Notes: a model not told the origin generated them from the letters alone. Positions 17,412 to 26,274 are shown, counted from the stretch's first letter. The stretch: DNA of 64,000 bases from JAJEBT01 sp965214975 (GCA_965214975.1 OZ244055.1:1550001-1614000), one strand, 5' to 3'. Made by a program: numbers and translations.

Positions 17412-18257
17412 GTGTTGATCAGACCCCTTTCCGAGGCTGGGGGAGCGGAGATCGTGGGCGTCGATCTTTCGCGCCCGAGGGAACCCGGCGAAGTCCCGGA
17501 GATCGTGCAGGCCTTCCACCGCTACGGCGTCATCACGTTTCGCGGCCAGAACCTGTCCGGCGACGACCAGATCCGTTTCTGCCAGGCGATGGGCGGAACC
17601 GCGGTTCGCGGAAAGCCGCTCGCGCGGCGCCGGGACGACGCCGACCGCATGTACGGCGGCCGGATCCACATGGTGACCAACGTCACGGAGGACGGCACCG
17701 CCCTCGGCTCGTTCGGCGAGGGGGAGGTCTGGTTCCATCACGACGGCAGCTTCAGGGAAACCCCCTACGCGGCCACCGTTCTCTACGCGATCGAGGTCAC
17801 GTCGACCGGAGGCGAGACCCTTTTCGCCAACATGTACGCGGCCTACGACCGGCTGTCGGACGGGATGAAGAAACGGCTGGAAGGCCTTCGCGCGCTCAAC
17901 ATCTACGACTACGCCAGAACCGGCCGGGTCCGCCTCGACCGCGACATCTCGGAAATCAATCACTGGATCCACCCGATCGTCGTCCGCCACCCGGACACCG
18001 GGCGCAAGGCGCTGTTCGTGAGCCCGCTGATGACGGCCCGCGTCGAGGGGCTGGATTCCGGGGAAAGCGACGCCCTGCTCGAGGATCTGTTCCGTTACGT
18101 CGACGACGAGGAGCTGATTTTCGAGCACTCGTGGAGGGTCGGCGACCTGGTGATGATGGACAACCGGTGCATCACCCACGCGAGAAGGGACTTTCCGGCC
18201 GGAGAGCCCCGGACGCTCCGGCGCACCATGGTCGAAGGGGTTCCGATCGGGCCGTGA
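17412..18257 (+). CDS. TauD/TfdA family 2-oxoglutarate-dependent dioxygenase
   Basis: 281 residues. The iron-binding triad is visible as His109-x-Asp111 in WFHHDGSF and the distal His255 in MDNRCITHARRDF; an arginine about 15 residues later (RTLRRTMVEG) fits the 2-oxoglutarate carboxylate ligand. The N-terminal RYGVITFRGQNLS is standard. Such enzymes hydroxylate or cleave sulfonates, phenoxyacids or similar compounds with 2-oxoglutarate and oxygen; the substrate cannot be told here. The GTG start gives the common short N-terminus. It stands alone, convergent with the small heat-shock operon. Confidence 0.9.
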   Translation: MLIRPLSEAGGAEIVGVDLSRPREPGEVPEIVQAFHRYGVITFRGQNLSGDDQIRFCQAMGGTAVRGKPLARRRDDADRMYGGRIHMVTNVTEDGTALGSFGEGEVWFHHDGSFRETPYAATVLYAIEVTSTGGETLFANMYAAYDRLSDGMKKRLEGLRALNIYDYARTGRVRLDRDISEINHWIHPIVVRHPDTGRKALFVSPLMTARVEGLDSGESDALLEDLFRYVDDEELIFEHSWRVGDLVMMDNRCITHARRDFPAGEPRTLRRTMVEGVPIGP

Positions 18258-18344
18258 CGGAGCCGCCCGCCGTCGCCGAGACGACGTCGGCGAGACGGCG
18301 GGAAGACCCGGAGCGGGACGGCCTCCCCGCCCCGGGTCCGGCGT

Positions 18345-18848
18345 TCACGCGGTCTTCACCTCCACGCGCTTCGTCTTCGAGCGCGCGTCCTCGCTGTAGG
18401 GCAGCCTCACGGTCAGGACGCCGTCCTTCATCGTCGCCTCCGCCTTTTCGGAAGCCACCCCGGGAGGCAGCGGAATCGTTCTCTGCACGATCCCGTAGGA
18501 ACGTTCCGAGATGTAGTACCCCTTCTTCTCGTCCCGGCGGTCGATGCGCTTCTCGCCCTTGATGGTGAGGGAATCGCCGGTCAGAGTGACCTCCATGTCG
18601 TCGTCGCTCAGCCCCGGCAGTTCCACCGAGACCTCGACCGCATCCTCCGTTTCCACCACGTCGGAACGCAGGACCGAGGCCCCGGCCGACAGGCCGGCCG
18701 GGGCGAACGGATTCTCGAACCGGATCCAGAAATTCTCGAACACCCGGTTCATGTCGCGCTGGAGCTCCGCCACCGGATGTTCGTCCTCGTCCTTGGCCCG
18801 GGGAACCTCGTCCTTGTGGGCCCAGGGAAGCAGATCCTTGATGTGCAT
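18345..18848 (-). CDS. Small heat-shock protein, Hsp20 family (third of three)
   Basis: 167 residues. A 50-residue N-terminal arm beginning MHIKDLLPWAHK precedes an alpha-crystallin domain (about 60-150) with VSVELPGLSDDDMEV and the closing GVLTVRLPY motif; a basic tail follows. Small heat-shock proteins bind unfolding proteins and hold them for refolding by DnaK. It is the last gene of a three-gene operon driven from about 19860 and starts 26 bases after the second gene. Confidence 0.95.
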   Translation of the reverse strand: MHIKDLLPWAHKDEVPRAKDEDEHPVAELQRDMNRVFENFWIRFENPFAPAGLSAGASVLRSDVVETEDAVEVSVELPGLSDDDMEVTLTGDSLTIKGEKRIDRRDEKKGYYISERSYGIVQRTIPLPPGVASEKAEATMKDGVLTVRLPYSEDARSKTKRVEVKTA

Positions 18849-18874
18849 GTTGCCCTCTCCTTCTCGGGGCCGCG

Positions 18875-19273
18875 TCAGACGGCCCTCACGGCGATGCGCC
18901 TGGGTTTCCGGATCTCGGCGCGGGGCAGCCTGACCGTAACGACGCCGTTGCGCGCTTCCGCCTCGATCCTCGATGCGTCGAGATCCTCCGAGAGCGTGAA
19001 GGAGCGTTCGTAGTCCCCTTCACCGTATTCGGCGTAGGCGAGCTGGAAGCCCTCGGGGCCGGCCGGGCCCGCCCGACCCCGTATGGTCAGGACGCCCCGG
19101 TCGACCTCGATCTCGACCCTGTCCGCCGCCACGCCGGGCATTTCCAGAACCACCGTGACGCCGTCCCCGGTTTCCCTCACGTCCGCGAGCGGACGGTAGA
19201 CCCTGCCGGCCCGCTCGCCGTCGCGGCCGCCGTTCTCCGGCGCGCCGCGACCCGTTGCAGTGACGTCGCTCAT
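18875..19273 (-). CDS. Small heat-shock protein, Hsp20 family (second of three)
   Basis: 132 residues: a short polar arm, then an alpha-crystallin domain with VVLEMPGVAADRVEIEV and GVVTVRLPR near the end. It diverges clearly from both neighbours in sequence, so the three copies are old paralogues or were assembled, not recent duplicates. It begins 15 bases after the first gene of the operon. Function as a holdase chaperone. Confidence 0.93.
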   Translation of the reverse strand: MSDVTATGRGAPENGGRDGERAGRVYRPLADVRETGDGVTVVLEMPGVAADRVEIEVDRGVLTIRGRAGPAGPEGFQLAYAEYGEGDYERSFTLSEDLDASRIEAEARNGVVTVRLPRAEIRKPRRIAVRAV

Positions 19274-19288
19274 GGCGTTCTCCCTCCT

Positions 19289-19699
19289 TCAGGACGCCTT
19301 CACCCGAATGCGCCTGGGCTTGTCCTCGTCGCGCCTGTGAAGCGTGATCTTCAGGACGCCGTCCGCGGTTTCGGCCCCGATCCGGCCCGGCGAGAAGGGA
19401 AGCCTGAGCGATCGGACGAAACGCCCCGAAGCGCGTTCGCGCAAGTGCCAGACGCCCTTGCCGTCCGGCTCGGCGGACCGGCGCTCGCCCGATATCACCA
19501 GGGTTCCGTCGTTGACGGATATGTCGATGCTCTCGGCATCGACGCCCGGAACCTCGGCGGTGACCACGGCGGATTCGGCGCCTTGCCAGACGTTGACCGC
19601 GGGATAGCCGCGCGTCTGGCCGCGCCCGAACCCCTCGTCCAGGGTGCGGAAGACGGAAAACGGGTCGCGGCGAAGAAAGGCGGAAGCCGGATGAAGCAT
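19289..19699 (-). CDS. Small heat-shock protein, Hsp20 family (first of three)
   Basis: 136 residues beginning MLHPASAFLRRDPFSVFRTL, then an alpha-crystallin domain with VVTAEVPGVDAESIDISV and GVLKITLHRR. The ATG at 19699 was chosen over longer options because AGAGGAGA lies directly upstream and the N-terminus MLHPASAF...DPF is typical. It is the promoter-proximal gene of the operon; a GC-rich hairpin (19728-19750) sits just before its ribosome-binding site. Confidence 0.92.
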   Translation of the reverse strand: MLHPASAFLRRDPFSVFRTLDEGFGRGQTRGYPAVNVWQGAESAVVTAEVPGVDAESIDISVNDGTLVISGERRSAEPDGKGVWHLRERASGRFVRSLRLPFSPGRIGAETADGVLKITLHRRDEDKPRRIRVKAS

Positions 19700-19727
19700 C
19701 TTCGTTCTCCTCTGTCGTACGCTTGCC

Positions 19728-19750
19728 GCCCGGCGGACGCGCCGCCGGGC
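19728..19750 (-). promoter_or_regulatory. Hairpin in the hsp20 leader close to the ribosome-binding site
   Basis: Nine perfect base pairs (19728-19736 with 19742-19750) closing a five-base loop. It lies about 15 bases upstream of the AGAGGAG ribosome-binding site of the first hsp20 gene. Leaders of small heat-shock genes in alphaproteobacteria often contain RNA thermometers, but no ROSE consensus is evident and the stem does not itself include the ribosome-binding site, so a thermometer role is only a possibility. Confidence 0.4.
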
Positions 19751-19866
19751 TTTCCCGCGCCCGAGAAGGGCGGCGTCCGCCGAACCGGCCGTGGCGGCCC
19801 GGCGGACGCCGGGTCCGCGGGGCCCGACGGCCGGCGGCTTTCCCGCCCGTCTCCGAGCGTTTCCCC

Positions 19867-19898
19867 ATACATGGGAAACGCCCCGGGAGGATTTCAAG
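19867..19898 (-). promoter_or_regulatory. Sigma-32 (RpoH)-type promoter of the hsp20 operon
   Basis: Read on the minus strand, CTTGAAA (19892-19898) is followed after 15 bases by TCCCATGTAT (19867-19876). This matches the heat-shock promoter pattern CTTGAAA-N11-16-CCCCATNT with one mismatch. Transcription would start near 19860, leaving a leader of about 160 bases before the first hsp20 ATG. Confidence 0.7.
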
Positions 19899-20082
19899 AC
19901 CGCCGGGCCGTCCGGGCGGATTTTCCGGGAATCGCGCGGCGGGGCTCCGCGGCCGCCGACGCCGGCGGCAACGCCGGATTCAGGTTCCGGGCCCGGCGCC
20001 CGGTCCGGCCCGCAAAAGGAAAACCGCGGGAGGGCGGCGCAAAGGCGCGCCCTCCCCGCTCATGCCGCCGGGTCCGCCCCCT

Positions 20083-20712
20083 TCACCTGCCGCCCTCCGC
20101 GCGCCCGAAGCCGATCCGGGGCTCGGTGCCGGCAAGAAGCCTGCGGACGTTCGACCAGTGGCGCAGCCACACCAGCGCCGCGACCGCGACCGAGAACTCC
20201 ACGCGCTGCATGTCGGCAAGCCACCACATCCAGACCGGAGCGCCCGCCATGGCGGCCAGCGACGCCACGGACGCATAGCGGAAGACCGCGCCGGCCGCCA
20301 GCCATGTGGCGCAGCACAGGACTCCGGCCCACGGCGCCAGGACCAGAAAGATCCCGAGCGCGACGGCCACCCCCTTGCCGCCGCGAAAGCGCAGCCACAC
20401 CGGAAAGACATGACCGAGAAAGGCGCCGGCCGCGGCGACGACGGCGATGTCGGGCCCGTAGACCGAGGCGGCCGCCACCGCGGCCGCCCCCTTGCCGGCG
20501 TCGAGCGCGAGCGTGAGCGCGGCAAGCGCTCGGCTTCCGGTGCGCAGCACGTTGGTGGCGCCGATGTTTCCGGAGCCCACGGTCCGGAGATCGCCCTCTC
20601 CGGCGATCCGCGTGAGAATCAGGCCGAAGGGAATCGAGCCCAGGCCGTAGCCGGCGAGGAACGCGCCGAGAATCCAGGGCCAGCTGAAGGCCCAGCTGAT
20701 GGGATCGATCAC
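20083..20712 (-). CDS. plsY: Glycerol-3-phosphate acyltransferase PlsY
   Basis: 209 residues, strongly hydrophobic, with the signature GSGNIGATNVLR and the FRGGKGVAVALG loop of PlsY. It transfers an acyl group from acyl-phosphate to glycerol-3-phosphate in the inner membrane, the first step of phospholipid synthesis. The GTG start at 20712 overlaps the TGA of the pyrC-like gene (GTGA), so it is translationally coupled to it. The pairing pyrC-plsY is common in alphaproteobacteria. Confidence 0.95.
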   Translation of the reverse strand: MIDPISWAFSWPWILGAFLAGYGLGSIPFGLILTRIAGEGDLRTVGSGNIGATNVLRTGSRALAALTLALDAGKGAAAVAAASVYGPDIAVVAAAGAFLGHVFPVWLRFRGGKGVAVALGIFLVLAPWAGVLCCATWLAAGAVFRYASVASLAAMAGAPVWMWWLADMQRVEFSVAVAALVWLRHWSNVRRLLAGTEPRIGFGRAEGGR

Positions 20713-22037
20713 GAGGCGGACTCCGTCCGGCGGCCGCCGTCCCAGTGAACGGGCCGGCCGTCGACGATCGTGCCCGCCACCTTCCCCCGCGCCGCGAAGC
20801 CGTCGAACGGCGAGTTCCGCGCGGAAGTCTCCAGCGCCTCCACGTCGACGTTCCACTCGGCGTCGGGATCGAGCAGCACCAGGTCGGCGGGCCTTCCGGG
20901 GGCGAGCGCTCCCTGTTCGAGCCCCATGAGGCCGGCGGGAGCCGCGGTCAGCCTCGCAAGAAGATCGATCAGCGGAATTCCGGCCTCCCGGCCAAGAGCC
21001 AGCGTCAGCGGCAGCAGGGTTTCCACCCCGACGATCCCGTCCTCGGCCTGCGCGAAGGGCTGGCGTTTCGCATCCTCGTTCCTCGGGCGGTGATCCGACG
21101 CGATCACGCCGACCGTGCCGTCGCGCACGCCCTCGATCACCGCGAGACGGTCGGCCTCGCCGCGAAGCGGCGGCGAGACCTTGGCGAAGGTGCGGTAGTC
21201 CGTCACCGCCTCGTCGGTCAGAAGAAGATACTGGGGCGCGGTGTCGCAGCTCGCGGGCAGGCCCCTGTCCCTGGCCGCGCGGATCGCCTCGACCGCCCCG
21301 GCGGTCGAGACGTGGGCGGCATGGTAGCGGGCGCCGGCAAGTTCGGCGAGCCGCAGATCCCGTTCGACGATCATGACCTCGGCCACGGCCGGAATGCCGG
21401 CGAGGCCCAGACGCGTCGCCACCTCCCCCTCGTTCATGCTTCCTCCCCGGGCGAGGCTCGGTTCCTCGGGATGCTGGACGATCAGGGCGCCGAAGGTGGC
21501 CGCGTACGAAAGCGCGCGGCGCATCACGAGGGCGTCTCCCACGGCCCTGTCGCCGTCCGTGAACGCCAGCGCGCCGGCATCCCCGAGGGTCGCGAACTCG
21601 GTGATCTCGGTCCCGCCGAGGCCCCGGGTCACGGCCCCGTAGGTGTAGACCTTCACGGTTGCGGAATCGCGCGCCCGGCGGGCGATGGAATCGGCAACCG
21701 CCAGGTTGTCGACGGGCGGATCCGTGTCGGGAAGGCAGACCACCGACGTCACCCCATTCGCCGCGGCCGCCAGGCCGACGCTCTCCAGCGTGTCGCGGCG
21801 CGCGCCCGCGGGCTGGGGCAGATGAACCCGGATGTCCACGACCCCGGGCACCAGGCACAGCCCCCGGCAGTCGACCAGGTCGGCGCCCGCGGGAGGACTT
21901 CCGGCGGCGACGTCCGCCCCCGCGTCGAGAATGCGGGCGCCCTCGACCAGCACGCCCCCGGGGCCGTCGAGCCCGCTTGCCGGGTCGACCAGCCGGGCGT
22001 TGACGTAGGCGGTGCGTCCGGGCGGCGTCGCGTTCAC
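20709..22037 (-). CDS. pyrC: Dihydroorotase-like protein (PyrC family) with altered metal site
   Basis: 442 residues, class I dihydroorotase length. Asp161 (AFTDGD), His189 (VQHPEE), His242 (AAHVSTAGAV) and Asp315 (IASDHRPRN) are in place, but the HxH metal motif reads DIRVHL, with Arg70 instead of the first histidine, and the usual DHAPH is DHRPR. Active dihydroorotases need that HxH pair. The gene sits 4 bases after pyrB, the layout of non-catalytic PyrC' proteins that stabilise aspartate carbamoyltransferase. Whether this one is catalytic is therefore open; related alphaproteobacterial sequences, as I recall them, share such changes. GTG start. Confidence 0.88.
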   Translation of the reverse strand: MNATPPGRTAYVNARLVDPASGLDGPGGVLVEGARILDAGADVAAGSPPAGADLVDCRGLCLVPGVVDIRVHLPQPAGARRDTLESVGLAAAANGVTSVVCLPDTDPPVDNLAVADSIARRARDSATVKVYTYGAVTRGLGGTEITEFATLGDAGALAFTDGDRAVGDALVMRRALSYAATFGALIVQHPEEPSLARGGSMNEGEVATRLGLAGIPAVAEVMIVERDLRLAELAGARYHAAHVSTAGAVEAIRAARDRGLPASCDTAPQYLLLTDEAVTDYRTFAKVSPPLRGEADRLAVIEGVRDGTVGVIASDHRPRNEDAKRQPFAQAEDGIVGVETLLPLTLALGREAGIPLIDLLARLTAAPAGLMGLEQGALAPGRPADLVLLDPDAEWNVDVEALETSARNSPFDGFAARGKVAGTIVDGRPVHWDGGRRTESAS

Positions 22038-22041
22038 GGAA

Positions 22042-23025
22042 TCAGGTTTCGGCGCCGCCGAGACCCGGCGTGACCAGCCGGAGACAGGCCATGCGGACGG
22101 CCACGCCCATCTCGACCTGCTCGTGAATCGCGCTCCGGTTGATGTCGTCGGCGAGCTCGGAATCGATCTCGACGCCGCGGTTCATGGGCCCGGGATGCAT
22201 GATCAGGGCGTCGCCGCGGGCCGCCCGGAGTTTCTCGCGGTCGAGACCGTAGCGCTGGAAATACTCGCGCGTGGACGGCACGAACGACCCCTGCATGCGT
22301 TCGAGCTGGAGCCGGAGCATCATGATGATGTCGGCGTCGCGCAACCCTTCGCGCATGTCGTGGTGAACGGCGACGCCGAGGCGCTCGATGGCGGCCGGAA
22401 GCAGCGTCTTGGGCGCGACCACGCGGACGGCCGCCCCCACGGCGTTCAGGAGGAAGATGTTGGACCGCGCCACCCGCGAATGCAGGATGTCGCCGCAGAT
22501 CGCGACCGCCAGCCCCTCGAGCCGGCCCTTGCGGCGCCTGATGGTCAGAGCGTCGAGAAGCGCCTGGGTCGGATGCTCGTGGCTGCCGTCTCCCGCGTTG
22601 ATCACCGCGCAGGCGACCTTCTCGCTCAGCAGCTGCACGGCGCCGGATTCGTTGTGTCGCACGACCAGGACGTCCGGGTGCATGGCGTTCAGCGTCATCG
22701 CGGTGTCGAGGAGCGTCTCGCCCTTCTTGATGGCGCTCGAAGCGACCGCCATGTTGATGACGTCGGCGCCGAGCCGCTTGCCGGCCAGCTCGAAGGAGGT
22801 GCGGGTGCGGGTCGAGGTCTCGAAGAACACGTTCATCAGCGTGCGCCCGCGCAGCAGCTGGTCCCTCTTGTCGCCGCGGCGGTTCTGCTCGATGCAGGAT
22901 TCCGAGAGGTCGAGGATGCGCTCGATTTCCCGGCGCCCGACGCCTTCCATTCCGAGAATGTGACGTCGCCGTCGGGAAACCGTTCCCCTTTCCCGGGCCG
23001 CCGGAAGGACGGAACCGGACGTCAC
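22042..23025 (-). CDS. pyrB: Aspartate carbamoyltransferase catalytic subunit PyrB
   Basis: 327 residues. The carbamoyl-phosphate loop is FFETSTRTRTSFELA; the HPTQALLDA motif and the C-terminal MHPGPMNRGVEI are standard. It condenses carbamoyl phosphate and aspartate, the committed step of pyrimidine synthesis. The GTG at 23025 has GGAG about 10 bases upstream; a shorter start is possible because the first 20 residues are poorly conserved. It lies 7 bases after the flavin reductase gene and 4 bases before the pyrC-like gene, so all are probably one transcript. Confidence 0.94.
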   Translation of the reverse strand: MTSGSVLPAARERGTVSRRRRHILGMEGVGRREIERILDLSESCIEQNRRGDKRDQLLRGRTLMNVFFETSTRTRTSFELAGKRLGADVINMAVASSAIKKGETLLDTAMTLNAMHPDVLVVRHNESGAVQLLSEKVACAVINAGDGSHEHPTQALLDALTIRRRKGRLEGLAVAICGDILHSRVARSNIFLLNAVGAAVRVVAPKTLLPAAIERLGVAVHHDMREGLRDADIIMMLRLQLERMQGSFVPSTREYFQRYGLDREKLRAARGDALIMHPGPMNRGVEIDSELADDINRSAIHEQVEMGVAVRMACLRLVTPGLGGAET

Positions 23026-23032
23026 CGGCGCG

Positions 23033-23695
23033 TCACTCCGCGGCCTGTCGGGCCGGCCCGACCAGTTCCTCGGGGGTGTGCTTGTCCATCGTGAACGTGT
23101 TTCCGGCGTCCACCCACGCGTAGTCCTTGTAGCCGAGGCGCGCGATCGGGCGGATGCGCGACACGTCGAGAAGGCCGTCGTCGCCGATGACCTCGTCGGC
23201 GATGTGGACGCCCACCACGCGGCCGAAAATCACGTGGTGGATCGAGGAGGGGTCGTTCGCGGGCAGCACCACCGTCTGGTGGTGAACGCATTCGAAATGC
23301 ACCGGCGCCCCCTTGATGCGCGGGGGCTTGACGAGCCTGGACGCCTCCGCCTCGAGGCCGCTTTCCTCGAGTTCGTCGATGCCGCGGTCGGTGATCAGCG
23401 CCGTCCGGCTCATCGCCGCGCGCTGGCTCCAGGTCGCCATGTTGTAGACGAACTCGCCGACCTCCTCGACGTTGACGACGGTGTCCTTGGCCTCCCCGTC
23501 ATCGGGGTGCCCGCCGCTCGAGAACAGGACGAAGGGAGGGTTGTAGCTCACGGCGTTGAAGAAGCTGAACGGGGCGGCGTTCACGCTGCCGGCGCCGTCG
23601 ACCGTGGTGATCCAGCCGATGGGCCGCGGGACGACGCAGGCCTTGACGGGGTTGAACGGAAGGCCGTGGTCGTTGGTCTCGGTTTCGTAGAACAT
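23033..23695 (-). CDS. Flavin reductase-like FMN-binding protein
   Basis: 220 residues with the split-barrel FMN-binding fold: the N-terminal PRPIGWITTVDGAGSVNAAP and SFFNAVSYNPPFVLFSS are typical of this family. Members reduce free flavin or bind FMN for a partner monooxygenase. It lies directly upstream of pyrB but is unrelated to pyrimidine synthesis by known function; the facing aromatic-degradation genes are a more plausible functional context. The ATG at 23695 gives the usual MFYETETND N-terminus. Confidence 0.88.
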   Translation of the reverse strand: MFYETETNDHGLPFNPVKACVVPRPIGWITTVDGAGSVNAAPFSFFNAVSYNPPFVLFSSGGHPDDGEAKDTVVNVEEVGEFVYNMATWSQRAAMSRTALITDRGIDELEESGLEAEASRLVKPPRIKGAPVHFECVHHQTVVLPANDPSSIHHVIFGRVVGVHIADEVIGDDGLLDVSRIRPIARLGYKDYAWVDAGNTFTMDKHTPEELVGPARQAAE

Positions 23696-23846
23696 CGTCG
23701 GGGTCCCCCTGATCCGTCCCGGATTGTAGCCAATTGCGGAGGCGGAAAGAATCGTCGGCCGGCACGGGTTTGGGCGGGCCGTCCGGCAATGCTATGCTCG
23801 GGACGCTCGCCCGTCCGGCGCAACGCCGACAAATGCAGGATCGGTC

Positions 23847-24998
23847 ATGGTCGCCACGACGCCCTCGCGCGGACGCCACAACCGCGATGCCCGGCTCGAG
23901 AGCCTCTACGGCCGTCTCGACGCCCTCGACCTGGCACCCTACTGGGCCGTGCGCGAAGGCCCCGAAGGGCACGACGAAGACGGCCAGGTTCTCAAGGGCC
24001 GGCGCGCCCTGCCCCATCTCTGGAAATACGCCGACCTCGAACCGCTTCTCCACGAGGCGGCCGAACTGGTCACGATGGACGATTCCGAGCGGCGCTCGAT
24101 CGTGCTGGTCAATCCCGGGATGGCTCCGGTGCGGGCGACCGTGTCGACCCTCTACACCGCCTACCGGCTCAACGACCCCAACGAGACCATGCCGCCCCAC
24201 CGCCACTCCATCAACGCCGTGCGGATCGGGCTGACCGGGGAACGGAATTTCACGGGCGTCGAGGGCGAGCCGATCACGTTCGGCCCCGGAGACGTCGTGC
24301 TGACGCCCGCCGACGCGTGGCACAACCACGGCAACCACGGAGACGATTTCGCGGTCAACGTCAGCGTGCTGGACCTTCCGCTTTCGGAAACGCTCAACGC
24401 CGCCAGTTTCGAGCACGGCTACCGGGAAGAGGAGGACGGCAAGCTGGTGGCACGGCGCGAACAGTCCGCGCGCTACCGGGAGGACCATTCGAGCCGCACC
24501 TACGGCCATGGCGGGCTGAAGCCGAGGTTCCTGAATCACGCCAGAGGCACCGGACGGCATTCGCCGATGTACGTCTATCGCTGGGAGCGGACTCTCGCGC
24601 TCCTCGATTCCTTTCGCGACCACGAGGGAAGCCCCTGGGACGGCATCGCGGTCGAATACTCGGATCCGGTGTCGGGAGGCCCCGTCTATCCCACCATGAC
24701 GTTTTTCGGCCAGCTCCTGCGCCCCGGGGAGCGAACGCTGATGCAGCGCCAGAACGCGAGCCTGGTCTGCTTCCCGTTCAAGGGGACGGGGCACAGCGTC
24801 GTCGAAGGCGAACGGTTCGACTGGCAGCCCCGCGACGCGCTGGCCGTTCCGGGCGGGTGCTGGTTCGCCCACGCCAACGATTCGGAAACCGAGGACGCCA
24901 TCCTGTTCGTGGCGAGCGACGAGCCGACCCTGAAGGCCCTCGGCTTCTACCGGCGCGCCGGCCGCACCGCCGACGACCGGACCGTGACGCTCGACTAG
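23847..24998 (+). CDS. Gentisate 1,2-dioxygenase-like bicupin
   Basis: 383 residues with two cupin barrels. In the first, the metal ligands are His118 and His120 (MPPHRHSINAV) and His159 (DAWHNHGN). The order and spacing match gentisate and related ring-cleavage dioxygenases (gentisate, 1-hydroxy-2-naphthoate, salicylate). Such enzymes use Fe(II) to open a hydroxylated aromatic carboxylic acid between carbons 1 and 2. The second cupin (about 290-370) keeps the fold but no clear metal triad. A second, divergent copy is encoded at 29543-30715. The ATG is preceded by a weak ribosome-binding site. Confidence 0.85.
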   Translation: MVATTPSRGRHNRDARLESLYGRLDALDLAPYWAVREGPEGHDEDGQVLKGRRALPHLWKYADLEPLLHEAAELVTMDDSERRSIVLVNPGMAPVRATVSTLYTAYRLNDPNETMPPHRHSINAVRIGLTGERNFTGVEGEPITFGPGDVVLTPADAWHNHGNHGDDFAVNVSVLDLPLSETLNAASFEHGYREEEDGKLVARREQSARYREDHSSRTYGHGGLKPRFLNHARGTGRHSPMYVYRWERTLALLDSFRDHEGSPWDGIAVEYSDPVSGGPVYPTMTFFGQLLRPGERTLMQRQNASLVCFPFKGTGHSVVEGERFDWQPRDALAVPGGCWFAHANDSETEDAILFVASDEPTLKALGFYRRAGRTADDRTVTLD

Positions 24999-25074
24999 AT
25001 CCGGCCCCTCTCCCCGAGAGGCGGCCGACGGCAAGCTCGCAAACACCGCGCGACCAACCGCCCGGACGTTCACG

Positions 25075-26274
25075 ATGAACATCGCAAAACGCTCGGAATA
25101 CGCTCATCTGGAAGGAATTTTCCCGTCCCAGATTCTGGAACGGATGATCGTGGAAGGCGCGATCAAGGCCGATCCCCAGATCTCTCCCGACGCGGTCCAG
25201 CCGGCCAGCCTCGACCTGCGCCTCGGCAGGACCGCGTGGCGCGTGCAGGCCAGCATGCTGCCGAGCAACCGCGCCACCGTCGACAACCAGATCCGCAGTC
25301 TCGCGATGTATTCCCTGGATCTCGACCGGGGGGCCGTCCTCGAGCGCGGCGGCGTCTACATCGTTCCGCTTCTGGAACGGCTCGATCTGCCCGAGGGCGT
25401 CTCCGCCTTCACCAACCCCAAGAGCTCGACAGGGCGGCTTGACGTGTTCACCCGGGTGATCTCCAACCGTTCAGGGCGTTTCGACCGCTCCGACAACGCC
25501 GGCGACTCGCAGTACTCCTTCGAGGTCGCCAACCGCTACACGCACTTCGATCTCATCGAGGCCGGCTACCGCGGACCGCTCTACGCCGAAGTGTCGCCGC
25601 GGACGTTCTCCATCAGGGTGCGAACCGGCTCGCGGCTCACCCAGCTGCGCCTGCGCCGCGGCCAGTCGCGGGTCGCCGCCGCGGATCTTCTGAGACAGCA
25701 CGCGAGAACGCCGCTCGTCGACCGCGGAATCGACGCGGCGGAAATCGATTTTCACGATGGCGTGGGACTCCACATAGATCTGTCCGGCGAACAGCAGGGC
25801 GACCACATCGGCTGGCGCGCCCGCCGCCACACCGGAGTCGTCGATTTCGACGAAACCGGCCGGTACGCGCCGGAAGACTACTGGGAGCCGCTCCACGCCC
25901 GAAACGGCGGCCTGTTTCTCGACCCCACGGAATTCTACGTTCTCGCGACCAGGGAGGCGGTCAAGGTGCCTCCCGGCTATGCCGCCGAGATGGTTCCCTA
26001 CAACACTCTCGTCGGGGAGTTCCGGGTCCATTACGCGGGCTTCTTCGATCCCGGTTTCGGCTACCGGGCGCGGCGCGCATCGAGACGCCCCCGCGGCGTG
26101 CTGGAGGTACGCTCCCACGACGTGCCGTTCTTCCTTGAAGACGGACAGCTCGTCGCGCATCTGCGCTACGAGCGGCTGGCGGCGCCGCCGGAGCGGCTCT
26201 ACGGAGAACGGATCAGGTCGCACTACCAGGGCCAGCGGCTCAGGCTCGCCAGGCAGTTCAGGGACCGGGGCTGA
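25075..26274 (+). CDS. Two-domain 2'-deoxycytidine 5'-triphosphate deaminase
   Basis: 399 residues, about twice the length of the E. coli Dcd, matching the fused DCD form of alphaproteobacteria. The N-terminal half has AVQPASLDLRLG and FTNPKSSTGRLDV (the equivalent of the PRSS motif of Dcd/dUTPase proteins); the second half repeats the fold (HYAGFFDPGFGY). It deaminates dCTP to dUTP for thymidylate synthesis. It is convergent with pdxA-like and the two genes overlap by 17 bases at the 3' ends. The ATG at 25075 gives the usual start. Confidence 0.88.
   Translation: MNIAKRSEYAHLEGIFPSQILERMIVEGAIKADPQISPDAVQPASLDLRLGRTAWRVQASMLPSNRATVDNQIRSLAMYSLDLDRGAVLERGGVYIVPLLERLDLPEGVSAFTNPKSSTGRLDVFTRVISNRSGRFDRSDNAGDSQYSFEVANRYTHFDLIEAGYRGPLYAEVSPRTFSIRVRTGSRLTQLRLRRGQSRVAAADLLRQHARTPLVDRGIDAAEIDFHDGVGLHIDLSGEQQGDHIGWRARRHTGVVDFDETGRYAPEDYWEPLHARNGGLFLDPTEFYVLATREAVKVPPGYAAEMVPYNTLVGEFRVHYAGFFDPGFGYRARRASRRPRGVLEVRSHDVPFFLEDGQLVAHLRYERLAAPPERLYGERIRSHYQGQRLRLARQFRDRG

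Larger units (their letters stand above)
19700..20082. other. Intergenic region carrying the heat-shock operon promoter
   Basis: 383 bases between plsY (ending 20083) and the first hsp20 gene, both on the minus strand. It contains a sigma-32-like promoter (19867-19898), a leader of about 160 bases and a strong hairpin next to the ribosome-binding site. The part from 19900 to 20082 is GC-rich with no visible feature. Confidence 0.6.
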
